NCBI RefSeq assembly: GCF_000196175.1
Contig: NC_005363.1
Span: 3,472,001 to 3,536,000, forward strand
DNA: 64,000 nucleotides
From: Bdellovibrio bacteriovorus HD100
GTDB lineage: Bacteria > Bdellovibrionota > Bdellovibrionia > Bdellovibrionales > Bdellovibrionaceae
Direction of reading: 5' to 3'
Made by a program: the position numbers and the translations under genes. This document shows, one piece after another, positions 8,955-17,406 of this stretch (positions are counted from its first letter, which is position 1; every line of letters begins with the position of its first letter). The notes under the pieces were generated by a model, which saw nothing but the letters and a program-made list of their open reading frames with translations, was not told where the DNA came from and searched no databases.

Positions 8955-10562
8955 TTACATCCTGAAGACGCCCTGAGTTTTTTCACCCCAGGACTTGTTA
9001 AGGCTTGCGGAGATCCCCAGTGCCAGCACACGGCGGGTGTCAGCCGGATCAATGATCCCGTCATCCCACAGGCGCGCTGAAGAATAATAACAAGCACTTT
9101 CTTTTTCGTATTTTTCCAAAGTCGGACGTTTAAACTCGGCCTGCTCTTCAGCAGACATCGTTTGTTTTTTCGCCGCCATCTGATCCATCTTCACAGTCAG
9201 AAGAACATTGGCCGCCTGCTCGCCCCCCATCACGCTGATTTTGGCGTTAGGCCACATCCACAACTGACGAGGCTGGAAGGCACGACCGCACATGCCATAG
9301 TTGCCGGCGCCGTAAGAGCCACCGATGACCACGGTGAATTTCGGCACATGGGCGTTGGAAACGGCCATCACCATCTTCGCCCCGTGTTTGGCGATACCTT
9401 CGTTTTCATATTTTTTACCGACCATGAAGCCGGTGATGTTTTGCAGGAAGATCAAAGGCACTTCGCGCTGTTCACACAGTTCGATAAAGTGCGCGGCTTT
9501 CAAAGAGCTTTCGCTGAACAAAACGCCGTTATTCGCAATGATACCCACAGGCATACCCCAGATGTGGGCAAAGCCGGTCACCAAAGTTTTACCATACAGC
9601 GGTTTGAATTCATGGAAACGGGAACCGTCCACGATACGCGCAATCACTTCACGCACATCAAATGGCACACGGCTGTCTTTCGGGATGATCCCGTAAAGCT
9701 CTTTCTGGTCGAACAGGGGTTCTTCCACCGGAAGGGTTTTCAACTGCACGGCACGCTTGTGGTTCAAGTGAGCCACGATCGAGCGCGTGATTTCAATGGC
9801 GTGTTCGTCGTCTTCCGCAAAGTGATCCGTCACACCGGAATTTTCACAGTGCACTTGCGCGCCGCCTAGTTCCTGCGCATCAACAACTTCTCCGGTTGCG
9901 GCTTTCACCAGTGGAGGACCACCCAGGAAGATGGTTCCGTTTTCTTTTACGATCACGGTTTCATCACTCATCGCCGGAACATACGCGCCACCCGCGGTGC
10001 AAGACCCCATCACCACCGCGATTTGCGGGATGTTGGCGGCCGACATGCGGGCCTGGTTGTAGAAGATTCTGCCGAAGTGATCACGATCCGGGAACACATC
10101 CGCCTGCATTGGCAGGAAGGCGCCGCCGGAATCGACAAGGTAAATACATGGCAGACCGTTTTCAAAAGCGATCTCTTGCGCGCGCAAGTGCTTTTTTACG
10201 GTCATTGGGAAGTACGTGCCGCCTTTGACTGTCGCATCGTTTGCCACGATCACACATTCAGTGCCGTGAATGACACCGATACCAGTGACCACACCCGCAC
10301 CCGGAGCCTGGCCTTCGTACATGTCCCAAGCCGCCAGGGTTGAGAACTCTAGGAACGCGGTTCCGCCGTCCACCAAAGCCTCGATACGCTCGCGCGCCGT
10401 CAGCTTGCCACGGGATTTGTGTTTTTTAGTCGCGTCTTCGCCGCCACCTTGTTTCACAAGATTTACGCGTTCACGCCATTCGTTGACGATACCAAGCATG
10501 GCCTCGCGGTTGAGCTTGAAATCACTGGAACTGGAATCAATGTTTGTCTCTAAAATTTCCAT
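8955..10562 (-). CDS. Methylcrotonyl-CoA carboxylase carboxyltransferase (beta) subunit
   Basis: 535 residues, the usual MccB length. Two crotonase-like carboxyltransferase halves are visible. The N-terminal half has [44 protein letters not shown] and [16 protein letters not shown]. The C-terminal half has [39 protein letters not shown] and [24 protein letters not shown] and QNITGFMVG are characteristic of MccB/AtuF-type subunits. It transfers CO2 from carboxybiotin to 3-methylcrotonyl-CoA. Together with the carrier and biotin carboxylase genes downstream it makes a complete three-polypeptide carboxylase. Confidence 0.93.
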   Translation of the reverse strand: MEILETNIDSSSSDFKLNREAMLGIVNEWRERVNLVKQGGGEDATKKHKSRGKLTARERIEALVDGGTAFLEFSTLAAWDMYEGQAPGAGVVTGIGVIHGTECVIVANDATVKGGTYFPMTVKKHLRAQEIAFENGLPCIYLVDSGGAFLPMQADVFPDRDHFGRIFYNQARMSAANIPQIAVVMGSCTAGGAYVPAMSDETVIVKENGTIFLGGPPLVKAATGEVVDAQELGGAQVHCENSGVTDHFAEDDEHAIEITRSIVAHLNHKRAVQLKTLPVEEPLFDQKELYGIIPKDSRVPFDVREVIARIVDGSRFHEFKPLYGKTLVTGFAHIWGMPVGIIANNGVLFSESSLKAAHFIELCEQREVPLIFLQNITGFMVGKKYENEGIAKHGAKMVMAVSNAHVPKFTVVIGGSYGAGNYGMCGRAFQPRQLWMWPNAKISVMGGEQAANVLLTVKMDQMAAKKQTMSAEEQAEFKRPTLEKYEKESACYYSSARLWDDGIIDPADTRRVLALGISASLNKSWGEKTQGVFRM

Positions 10563-10573
10563 AGAACCTTGTA

Positions 10574-11209
10574 CTATCCCTCACTGCCAGGCAAAGCCGG
10601 AGTGTGTTTAAAACTCAAATGCAAACGGAACTCTGCCACGGCCTGATCGTTGCTGTCGAAAACCTTCAGCTCCACTTCAGCTTTGGCTTCGCGGCGATCA
10701 CGGACTTCCGCCAGCACCACTTCGCGGACTGTTTCTGGAAGCTCCATGCGCACACGGCACTCTTCACTGGTGACTTTGAACAATTCAGACTCAAGACGGG
10801 TCACGTTGATTTCAAAAGAACCCATCGGGGCATGGCGCATCCACAGAAGTTTGGCCGCCTCAATCGCCGCCGTCACCAAAGCCCCCTCGTGCATGGTTTT
10901 GACTTCGTTCAGGTTGCGGGTGCGGGCCGAAACCACCATTTCGACTTGAGTGTCCGACAAACGAGAAATTCTCAGGCCCATGCCTGCCGAGAACGGGCGC
11001 ACGATATCCAGGGCATAACTAAGCGCAGCATGAGACGCCTTCGGGGAAACCTCTTCCAGCAAGGCTGCCAGGTCCGCGGCACTCAGGCGAATACCCCGTT
11101 CTTCAAGCTGGGACTTCAGCCCGTCTTTGGCGTTTTGCAACTGCTGACGCAGGTTCTGCTCCAGCTCAATCCCCTTTGACATTAAGATTGTCAGCCATTG
11201 TTGGTTCAT
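10574..11209 (-). CDS. Hotdog-fold protein, DUF4442/thioesterase-like, first gene of the leucine operon
   Basis: 211 residues. The start is the ATG at 11209, preceded by an AGAGGG ribosome-binding site, rather than an upstream in-frame codon. Residues about 60-200 fit a DUF4442-type hotdog fold: [21 protein letters not shown], then [21 protein letters not shown], which is the usual helix region, then strands ending [10 protein letters not shown]. The N-terminal 50 residues are helical. Such proteins are related to acyl-CoA thioesterases. Being the promoter-proximal gene of a leucine-catabolism operon, it may release CoA from stalled branched acyl-CoAs; this is an inference. The intergenic region 11210-11310 must hold divergent promoters for this operon and the plus-strand gene. 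Confidence 0.7.
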   Translation of the reverse strand: MNQQWLTILMSKGIELEQNLRQQLQNAKDGLKSQLEERGIRLSAADLAALLEEVSPKASHAALSYALDIVRPFSAGMGLRISRLSDTQVEMVVSARTRNLNEVKTMHEGALVTAAIEAAKLLWMRHAPMGSFEINVTRLESELFKVTSEECRVRMELPETVREVVLAEVRDRREAKAEVELKVFDSNDQAVAEFRLHLSFKHTPALPGSEG

Positions 11210-11310
11210 GAGATACCCTCTCTGTGCGAGTGTTGAAAAAAACTGAATATCATGCTCGGATAACGATGTCAGTTTTATCACACTGAGTAAATGGAGAGAG
11301 GACTCTAGAG

Positions 11311-11811
11311 ATGAAGAAAATTGTAAGCCTGGTTATTTTCATTGCTGCCTTGGTTTGGACCTGGAATGTGATCCACACTTCCCAAGCCGTTGGATTTGAG
11401 ACGCACTCCGGCATTCAGGTGAAACTGGCTGAACTTATCACTCAAACTTTGGCTGCTAAAAAGCCACACGCCAAAGACCTTTCCATCTCCCGTTTGTGGA
11501 CCGAAACCCTGAGCGACAACAAGGTTCGCGCGGTGTTTGCTTACAAGTTCACCGATGTTTCTGAAGACGGCGAATCCATGGAACAAGTGATCGAAGGCGA
11601 AGCGGTTCTTTACCGCGACATCTCTGATCAGGAAAACGTGGATAAATGGGTTCTGCAATCCGTAAAAACCACCAATGATATCGTGGTTTTCACTGAAGGC
11701 TCCACTATCACTCCGGGCGCAGACGAAGTAACAACTGAGGCTACTCCAGAGGCAACTCCGGCAGCCACTGCGACTCCGACTCCTGCTCCAACCGCAACTC
11801 CTGGCCACTAA
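11311..11811 (+). CDS. Membrane-anchored or secreted protein with Thr/Pro-rich tail
   Basis: 166 residues that I do not recognise. An N-terminal hydrophobic segment (MKKIVSLVIFIAALVWTWNVI) is a signal anchor or signal peptide. Residues about 25-130 form a compact alpha/beta region with TETLSDNKVRAVFAYKF and VIEGEAVLYRD. The tail from about residue 140 is a low-complexity run of Thr, Pro and Ala ending in His, like a flexible periplasmic linker. The stop codon overlaps the ATG of the methyltransferase gene (TAATG), so the two are translationally coupled. A long antisense frame over the same bases is a shadow. Confidence 0.7.
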   Translation: MKKIVSLVIFIAALVWTWNVIHTSQAVGFETHSGIQVKLAELITQTLAAKKPHAKDLSISRLWTETLSDNKVRAVFAYKFTDVSEDGESMEQVIEGEAVLYRDISDQENVDKWVLQSVKTTNDIVVFTEGSTITPGADEVTTEATPEATPAATATPTPAPTATPGH

Positions 11812-12848
11812 TGGCTATTCCCACAAATTTCATCCAAATTGATGAAGAGGGTTTTGCTCTGAGCCGCGAGGTTCGCATCCAAGACCCGATTGTGGGACAG
11901 GAAATCCTGCAAAATCTGAAAATTCACGAGGGCGGAACCCTGCTTTCCACCTTCGGCGATGTCCCGGTGATCGTTGAAGCTTTCGACGAACCTTACGTAG
12001 CCGCTCAAGTAAATCTGAAAGAGGACAAAACCTGGGAAATCCTGCTTCCGTATGGCGTGCACTACGCCTTCGAACTGGAGTCTTTGTCTTTGGACGAGTG
12101 GGACCGCTTTCACGGTTATGCCGCCAACAAAATTCCGTTCGTGATGTCCCGCAAGGCCCAAGCCACGTTCTTCAACTTGCTTGAAGAATTCGGCGACGAC
12201 TTCATCGAATTTGACGGCAAAACCTACGACATTCCGGCTTACTGGCCACCCCACAAAGACGTCGAAAAAGAAACCTACTGGAGCCAGATCTACCAGCAGG
12301 AAGAAAACCCGGGCTGGAATCTGGGTGAACCCGCCGAAGCTCTGAAAGACATGATTCCCCGCCTGAAAATCAGCCGCTCCCGCGTGTTGGTTTTGGGTTG
12401 TGGTGAAGGTCATGATGCGGCTTTGTTTGCGGCCGCCGGCCACTTTGTCACAGCTGTCGACATCTCCCCATTGGCTTTGGAACGTGCCAAAAAACTGTAC
12501 GGCCATCTGCCCACTTTGACTTTCGTGGAAGCCGACCTTTTCAAGCTGCCGCAAGACTTTGACCAGTCCTTTGATGTCGTGTTTGAACACACCTGTTACT
12601 GCGCCATCAACCCGGAACGCCGCCAGGAACTTGTCAAAGTCTGGAACCGTGTGCTGGTACAAGGCGGCCATTTGATGGGCGTATTCTTCACCTTCGAAAA
12701 ACGCCAGGGCCCACCCTACGGCGGCACCGAGTGGGAACTGCGCCAACGCCTGAAAAACCACTACCACCCGATCTTCTGGGGCCGCTGGCAAAAATCAATC
12801 CCCCGCCGCCAAGGCAAAGAGCTTTTCATCTACACCAAAAAGAAGTAA
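11811..12848 (+). CDS. SAM-dependent methyltransferase with an unassigned N-terminal domain
   Basis: 345 residues. The C-terminal domain (about 170-345) is a class I methyltransferase of the thiopurine-methyltransferase-like group: SRVLVLGCGEGHDAALFAAAG (SAM-binding motif I), VTAVDISPLALERA (acidic loop after beta-2), and FDVVFEHTCYCAINPERRQELV. The N-terminal about 130 residues (IPTNFIQIDEEGFALSREV onward) precede the catalytic domain as a separate acidic module that I cannot name; it ends in a TYDIPAYWPPHKDVEKETYWSQIYQ bridge. The substrate is unknown. It is coupled to the preceding membrane protein by a one-base overlap, and a perfect inverted repeat begins two bases after its stop. Confidence 0.8.
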   Translation: MAIPTNFIQIDEEGFALSREVRIQDPIVGQEILQNLKIHEGGTLLSTFGDVPVIVEAFDEPYVAAQVNLKEDKTWEILLPYGVHYAFELESLSLDEWDRFHGYAANKIPFVMSRKAQATFFNLLEEFGDDFIEFDGKTYDIPAYWPPHKDVEKETYWSQIYQQEENPGWNLGEPAEALKDMIPRLKISRSRVLVLGCGEGHDAALFAAAGHFVTAVDISPLALERAKKLYGHLPTLTFVEADLFKLPQDFDQSFDVVFEHTCYCAINPERRQELVKVWNRVLVQGGHLMGVFFTFEKRQGPPYGGTEWELRQRLKNHYHPIFWGRWQKSIPRRQGKELFIYTKKK

Positions 12849-12850
12849 CT

Positions 12851-12925
12851 AAAAGGTACCTGCTTACTTTTGCATAAGCATCGCGCTAGACGCACCGTTT
12901 ATGCAAAAGTAAGCAGGTACCTTTT
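12851..12925. repeat. Perfect 27-bp inverted repeat with AAAAGGTACC ends
   Basis: The arm at 12851-12877 (AAAAGGTACCTGCTTACTTT then TGCATAA) is exactly complementary to 12899-12925, with a 21-base loop between. One end lies 2 bases after the methyltransferase stop codon; the other abuts the ribosome-binding site of the next gene. There is no U-tract after the stem, so it is not a standard terminator. Related sequence occurs at 42192-42255 and 42328-42348, so this is a dispersed element. Its boundary position and symmetry fit a REP/MITE-like repeat or an mRNA-end structure. Confidence 0.85.
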
Positions 12926-12935
12926 GGGAGAAGCT

Positions 12936-13460
12936 ATGCATATTGAATTTACTCAGGCTGATTCTAGTCATGTTGAAGACCTTGTTGAACTGGTTAACTC
13001 CGCTTATCGCGGGGACAGCTCCAAACAAGGGTGGACGACTGAGGCTGACTTGTTGGATGGACAGCGTGTGGATGCTAAAGGCATTCAGGCTTTGATCGAC
13101 AAAGAAGAGTCCGTGATTCTGGTCGCGGAAGATGACGACACCGGCGATCTTTTGGGGTGTGTTCACGTTGAAAAACAAGGTTCCAAAATGTATCTGGGCA
13201 TGCTGACTGTGGCTCCGGAATTACAGTCAAAAGGCCTCGGAAAATTATTGTTGAACGAATCAGAGGCACTTGCACAATTCTGGGATTGTAATACCATTTT
13301 CATGACAGTGATTTCCGTTCGCACAGAGCTGATCAAGTGGTACGAAAAGCATGGCTTCCGCAACACCAAGGAAACCAAGCCGTTCCCTTACGGCGATGAA
13401 CGCTTCGGGATTCCAAAAGTCGAAGGACTGCAGTTCACAGTTCTTGAAAAGAAAGTATAA
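12936..13460 (+). CDS. GNAT-family N-acetyltransferase
   Basis: 174 residues from the ATG at 12936, preceded by GGGAG; an upstream in-frame extension would run through the inverted repeat and is rejected. The GNAT fold is visible: N-terminal FTQADSSHVEDLVELVNSAYRG, then ILVAEDDDTGDLLGCVHVE, then the acetyl-CoA-binding segment LTVAPELQSKGLGKLLLNESE, a (R/Q)xxGxG/A-type pyrophosphate loop, and finally WYEKHGFRNTKETKPFPYGDERFG. The substrate is unknown. It is followed by a terminator at 13466-13493. Confidence 0.88.
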   Translation: MHIEFTQADSSHVEDLVELVNSAYRGDSSKQGWTTEADLLDGQRVDAKGIQALIDKEESVILVAEDDDTGDLLGCVHVEKQGSKMYLGMLTVAPELQSKGLGKLLLNESEALAQFWDCNTIFMTVISVRTELIKWYEKHGFRNTKETKPFPYGDERFGIPKVEGLQFTVLEKKV

Positions 13461-13465
13461 ATCCT

Positions 13466-13493
13466 AAGGCCCTTCACTGATGAGGGGCTTTTT
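13466..13493 (+). terminator. Rho-independent terminator after the GNAT gene
   Basis: AGGCCCTTCA pairs with TGAGGGGCTT (one mismatch-like wobble and one G-U) around a short loop and runs directly into TTTTTTT. It lies 5 bases after the GNAT stop and just before the ribosome-binding site of the next gene. Confidence 0.8.
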
Positions 13494-13509
13494 TTGCAAG
13501 GAGCAAAAA

Positions 13510-14316
13510 ATGATCAAGGGATTGATCCTGGCCCTGAGCCTTTCCGTATCCTCTTACGCCTTCGCGGAAGAGATTCAAAAAGAAATTCCCGCTGACAAAG
13601 ACGTTCACACTCAGTTTGGCCAGTGCCAGCACGAGTTCCTGCCGTCCAACTTTGACCTGTTCGTCTGGAACATCAAAAAGGCCGAAGCCAAGGACCGCTG
13701 GGCCCGTGACTTTGAATACTTTGTTCCAAAGAATGACCTGATCCTGATTCAAGAAGGCATGATCGATTCCTATGTGCCCAATGTGATCCTGCGCCAGAAA
13801 AACTTCTGCTGGGATTTTGCCACCAGCTTCCTGGAAAAAGACGGCGATCAGACCGGAGTCATGAACGGCTCTTATGCCCGCCCCTCCATGGTTCACTTCC
13901 TGCGCAGTCCGGGTCGCGAACCGGTGATCAAAACCCCGAAAATGGTTCTGGTCAGCGAATACGCCATCGCCAACAGCCCGTTCACACTGTGGGTTGCGAA
14001 CATCCATGGCTTGAATTTCGTAGCCAACAAACACAACCGCGAGCAGATCGAACAGGTCGCGGCTTTCCTGAAAAAGCACGAGGGCCCGCTTATTTTTGCC
14101 GGAGACTTCAATTCCTGGAATGGCGAACGCCTAGCCTATCTTGATGAAATCCTTGGAAAACTTAAGATGAAGAAACTGCCGTTTGCCAACGACAATCGCA
14201 GGTTCAAATTGGATCATATCTACGTCCGCGGGCTGGAAGCCACCTCCACGACCCTGCACAACGATATCGAAACATCCGATCACAAGCCGCTTTCAGCCTC
14301 GTTCCGCCTGAAATAG
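13510..14316 (+). CDS. Secreted endonuclease/exonuclease/phosphatase (EEP) family protein
   Basis: 268 residues from the ATG at 13510, with AAGGAG 7 bases upstream and a signal peptide ending in SYAFA. EEP motifs appear in order: FVWNIKK (metal-binding Asn), LILIQEGM (catalytic Glu), NIHGLNF, FAGDFNSWNGER (the GDFN motif), and LDHIYVRG with terminal SDHKPLSASF (general-base SDH). The family includes DNase I-like nucleases, sphingomyelinases and inositol phosphatases. An exported one could attack prey nucleic acid, phospholipid head groups or phosphate esters; the substrate cannot be read from sequence. The gene stands alone. Confidence 0.88.
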   Translation: MIKGLILALSLSVSSYAFAEEIQKEIPADKDVHTQFGQCQHEFLPSNFDLFVWNIKKAEAKDRWARDFEYFVPKNDLILIQEGMIDSYVPNVILRQKNFCWDFATSFLEKDGDQTGVMNGSYARPSMVHFLRSPGREPVIKTPKMVLVSEYAIANSPFTLWVANIHGLNFVANKHNREQIEQVAAFLKKHEGPLIFAGDFNSWNGERLAYLDEILGKLKMKKLPFANDNRRFKLDHIYVRGLEATSTTLHNDIETSDHKPLSASFRLK

Positions 14317-14443
14317 CCTCCTCGGGTCGGCTTCGTTATGCGCGGTCGGCCCCCGGTTGATTCATTTTTTGTATAATAAGTTCTTTTGTATGTATTAAAA
14401 GTTTCCTCGATTTCGGAGCATATTCACCTCACAGGAGGTTTCT

Positions 14444-14974
14444 ATGTCTTTGAAAACTGCACTCACAGCACTTTTGGGGCTTTTGGTTTCCTCTGTGACC
14501 ATGGCTGATCAGATGGGCCCGAACGGCGACAAATTCTATGAAGAAGCGGCTCACTACGAACACGCTTGCCAGACTCAGCCGTGCAAATCCAACTATTCCC
14601 ACCAGATCGTTTACAGCCAGAAAACCCGCATGAACAAACTGAACGATCCCACCCGCGACAACTTGAAGGCCATCGCAGTTGAGCAAGCCCAGGTTTGGGG
14701 TGACACCATTTTGGAAGGCGACTACCACGCGGCCGGCCGCACTCGTCTGGATGAGGTTCTGGCTTTCTACAAAGGCGCGCGCCTGATCGGATACAAAATC
14801 AAGTATTCTGAAAAAGCCTGGTACGTGGGTGACTGCGACTATAACGGCCAACGCGAGTCTTTGAAAAACTGCAAAGCAGGCCGAATTATCGAAGGCAGCT
14901 ACGTGTCTGCCGACCAGAAAACATTCTTCAGTGATGAAGAACGTTACGCTGAGTTTTCTTTTATCAACGAATAA
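14444..14974 (+). CDS. Exported protein of unknown function
   Basis: 176 residues with a near-ideal ribosome-binding site (ACAGGAGG) and a signal peptide (MSLKTALTALLGLLVSSVTMA). The mature part has four conserved-looking cysteines (CQTQPCKS and, later, GDCDYNGQRESLKNCKAG), suggesting two disulfides in the periplasm, and a YEEAAHYEHACQ helix. It ends in DEERYAEFSFINE. I recognise no family. It is 22 bases upstream of the ABC transporter ATPase gene in the same orientation and may share its transcript. Confidence 0.7.
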   Translation: MSLKTALTALLGLLVSSVTMADQMGPNGDKFYEEAAHYEHACQTQPCKSNYSHQIVYSQKTRMNKLNDPTRDNLKAIAVEQAQVWGDTILEGDYHAAGRTRLDEVLAFYKGARLIGYKIKYSEKAWYVGDCDYNGQRESLKNCKAGRIIEGSYVSADQKTFFSDEERYAEFSFINE

Positions 14975-14996
14975 GTTCTAGGTTATAGTCGCCGAC

Positions 14997-15827
14997 ATGG
15001 CGATCGTAATTGAAACCACCGACCTTTCCCGCGTCTATCAGACTTACCAGAAGCCCGAAGGATTCATCAATTCCCTGAAGGGCTTCGTCAATCGTAAGCA
15101 TGTCTCCAAAGTTGCTTTGGACAAAACCACTTTGAAAATCGAATCCGGTCAGATTGTGGGATTGGTGGGCGCCAACGGTGCTGGCAAAACCACTTTGCTG
15201 AAAATGCTTTCCGGCCTTGTCACTCCGACCAGCGGTGATGCACGGGTTCTGGGCTTCAGACCGTGGGAGCGCAAGAACGAATTCCTGCGCCAGATCAGCA
15301 TTCTGCTGGGGCAGAAGAATCAGCTGTGGTGGGATATTTCTCCAGCGGATTCTTATTCCCTGCTGGCGCGCATTTACGATCTGGATCCGGCCCAGGCCCG
15401 AAAACGGGTCGAGCACCTGGCCGAGATGCTTCAGTGCACCCATGTTCTGCACACACAACTTCGCCGCCTCAGTCTTGGTGAGCGCATGAAGATGGAGATC
15501 ATCGGCGCCCTTTTGCATGAACCCAAAATACTGTTCCTGGATGAGCCGACCATCGGTCTGGACATCGTGGCTCAGGAGACCATCCGTGAGTTCCTGGATC
15601 AGTACGTGAAAGAAAAAGAACCGACCGTGATTCTGACCAGTCACTATATGGACGATATCGCCAAACTTGCTGACAAGCTGCTTCTGATCAGCAAAGGCCA
15701 CATCGTCTATCAGGGCACGGTTCCTGAGTTTGTAACCAAATCCAACACTGAACTGGCTGAAAACGAAGAGGTCGATTTTGAAGATGTCATTCGCCGCTTT
15801 TTGGAAGCGGAATCTCGCGTTCGCTAA
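14997..15827 (+). CDS. ABC-2 type transporter ATP-binding protein
   Basis: 276 residues. Walker A GANGAGKTT, Q-loop region SILLGQKNQLWWD, a divergent signature LSLGERMKMEI, Walker B ILFLDEPTIGLD and the switch His in LTSHYMDD are all present, so the ATPase should be active. The unusually long N-terminal lead (KPEGFINSLKGFVNRKH) and the LGQKNQLWWDI motif are typical of the uncharacterised three-component exporters made of one ATPase and two six-helix permeases (COG4586/4587/3694 type). The next two genes are those permeases, and the first overlaps this gene by 50 bases. Confidence 0.92.
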   Translation: MAIVIETTDLSRVYQTYQKPEGFINSLKGFVNRKHVSKVALDKTTLKIESGQIVGLVGANGAGKTTLLKMLSGLVTPTSGDARVLGFRPWERKNEFLRQISILLGQKNQLWWDISPADSYSLLARIYDLDPAQARKRVEHLAEMLQCTHVLHTQLRRLSLGERMKMEIIGALLHEPKILFLDEPTIGLDIVAQETIREFLDQYVKEKEPTVILTSHYMDDIAKLADKLLLISKGHIVYQGTVPEFVTKSNTELAENEEVDFEDVIRRFLEAESRVR

Positions 15828-16596
15828 ACTCGCGATTCTGTCCAATCTTGAATACCGGCTGAATTATTTCGTCGATGCGATTCTTCAGCCGACACTGACC
15901 ACAGGGATTGAAGTCCTTTTGTGGTTTGCCGTCTTTAAAGGCGCTGGCGCCACAGAGATCGCCGGTTTTGGCCGTGAGTACTATCTGGCCTATGCCATGT
16001 GGGGCGCTTTCTTTGCACGCATCTGCACCAGCTGGATGTATGAATACCGCATGATTCAGGAGATCGACTCCGGAAGCATCAACAGTCTGCTGGTGCGACC
16101 GATGAGTTTCTATGAATACTATTTCTCGCAGTTGATGGGTTACAAGTTCATCACCACCCTGGTGTCGATGCTGATTCCCTTCTTCGCAATCTTCATCTTT
16201 GATCTGCCGACCAAATTTGAACGTCTGCCGCTGGCATTCGCCCTGGAATTCTATTATTTGATTTTAGTGCATTCGATCAGCTTTGTGATCGCGGCCTGCG
16301 CCTTTTATCTGAACAAGGTCTATGCCGTCACCGGGGCAAAAAATCTGGCCTTGTGGCTGATGACCGGGGAACTGTTCCCGCTGGATCTGATGCCGGAACC
16401 GGTGAAGTCCATCATGATCGCTTTGCCGTTCAGTGCCGGGGTTTATGTTCCCGTGGGTTACCTGACCGGGCGACTTGAAATCGGCACAGTCTGGCAGTCC
16501 TTTGCTTCGGTCACAGTCGGCATCGTCGTGGTGAATCTTATTGGCGCGTGGCTGTGGCGAAAAGGTGTCAACGTGTACACCGGAACGGGGGCTTAA
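15778..16596 (+). CDS. ABC-2 type transporter permease, first subunit
   Basis: 272 residues with about six hydrophobic segments, of the COG4587-like permease type (YRLNYFVDAILQP near the N-terminus, WMYEYRMIQEIDSGSINSLLVRPMSFYEYYFSQ in the cytoplasmic loop). The start is uncertain: two in-frame ATGs (15778 and 15784) lie within the ATPase gene, so the two genes overlap by 44-50 bases and are probably translationally coupled. It forms a heterodimeric membrane channel with the next gene product. The substrate of this exporter class is generally unknown. Confidence 0.88.
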   Translation: MKMSFAAFWKRNLAFAKLAILSNLEYRLNYFVDAILQPTLTTGIEVLLWFAVFKGAGATEIAGFGREYYLAYAMWGAFFARICTSWMYEYRMIQEIDSGSINSLLVRPMSFYEYYFSQLMGYKFITTLVSMLIPFFAIFIFDLPTKFERLPLAFALEFYYLILVHSISFVIAACAFYLNKVYAVTGAKNLALWLMTGELFPLDLMPEPVKSIMIALPFSAGVYVPVGYLTGRLEIGTVWQSFASVTVGIVVVNLIGAWLWRKGVNVYTGTGA

Positions 16597-17394
16597 ATGT
16601 TTCAGACGCTGAAGAAGTACCTGTCTTTGTACGCCGCTCTTTTCCGCACCAGCTTTATCGCAGATCTGGAATACCGGGTGAACTTCGTTACCCGTATCGC
16701 CACTGATATATTTTGGTATTTGGCGCAGATCATGACCTTTGAAGTTTTGTTCCGCCATACACCGAAAATCGGCGACTGGAACCTGGAGCAAATGCGCGTG
16801 TTCCTGGGCGTGGTTTTTGTCGTCGACGGACTTTACATGATCATTCTTTCCGAGAACCTGGATCAGTTTTCGGAAAAAGTGCGCAAAGGCGATCTGGATC
16901 TGCTGCTGGCAAAGCCCATCAACTCGCAGTTCATGATTTCACTGCAAAAGGCGTCCACAGCGATGATCGGAAATCTGATCATTGCTTCCAGCTGGTTCAT
17001 CTATAGCATCTTGCAGCTTTCAAACTTTGAATGGCTGCGCCTGTTCTGGCTGCTGCTGTTAATCCCATGTGGGCTGGTGGCCTTGTATGCCATGAGATTC
17101 TTCATGGCCTCCACCGCGGTGATCTTTGCGCGATCAGAGAATTTGCAATTCATCTGGTATCAGATTTACCGTCTGGGCATGCGCCCGGATTCAATCTATG
17201 TGCCGTGGTTCAAATGGGTGCTGCTGACCGCCCTGCCCGTGGGTGTGATCGCCAGTGTGCCGGCCCGCGCGCTTTTAGAACCACCCGATCTGGCATTGTT
17301 TGCATGGGTGGTGGTGCTTTCAGGTATTTTGATTTATCTAACAAACAAATTTTGGAAATTTGCCCTGCGGTTTTATTCCAGCGCAAGTTCCTAA
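16597..17394 (+). CDS. ABC-2 type transporter permease, second subunit
   Basis: 265 residues, about six membrane segments, of the COG3694-like type. It shares the paralogous N-terminal plan with the preceding permease (FIADLEYRVNFVTRIATDIFWYL) and the loop SEKVRKGDLDLLLAKPINSQFM, which mirrors SINSLLVRPMS in its partner. Its ATG follows the stop of the first permease gene directly. It completes an exporter of one ATPase and two permeases. Confidence 0.88.
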   Translation: MFQTLKKYLSLYAALFRTSFIADLEYRVNFVTRIATDIFWYLAQIMTFEVLFRHTPKIGDWNLEQMRVFLGVVFVVDGLYMIILSENLDQFSEKVRKGDLDLLLAKPINSQFMISLQKASTAMIGNLIIASSWFIYSILQLSNFEWLRLFWLLLLIPCGLVALYAMRFFMASTAVIFARSENLQFIWYQIYRLGMRPDSIYVPWFKWVLLTALPVGVIASVPARALLEPPDLALFAWVVVLSGILIYLTNKFWKFALRFYSSASS

Positions 17395-17406
17395 GGAGAA
17401 ATTCAT

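Noticed and set aside
11808-12791. Minus-strand open frame (327 codons) antisense to the methyltransferase gene
   Set aside because: No domain and no ribosome-binding site; opposite a gene with clear SAM motifs.
14972-14995. Flagellar sigma-like TAAG-15-GCCGACAT pattern before the ABC ATPase
   Set aside because: TAAG is the stop codon of the preceding gene and the -10 box would overlap the ATPase start codon, so it cannot serve that gene.
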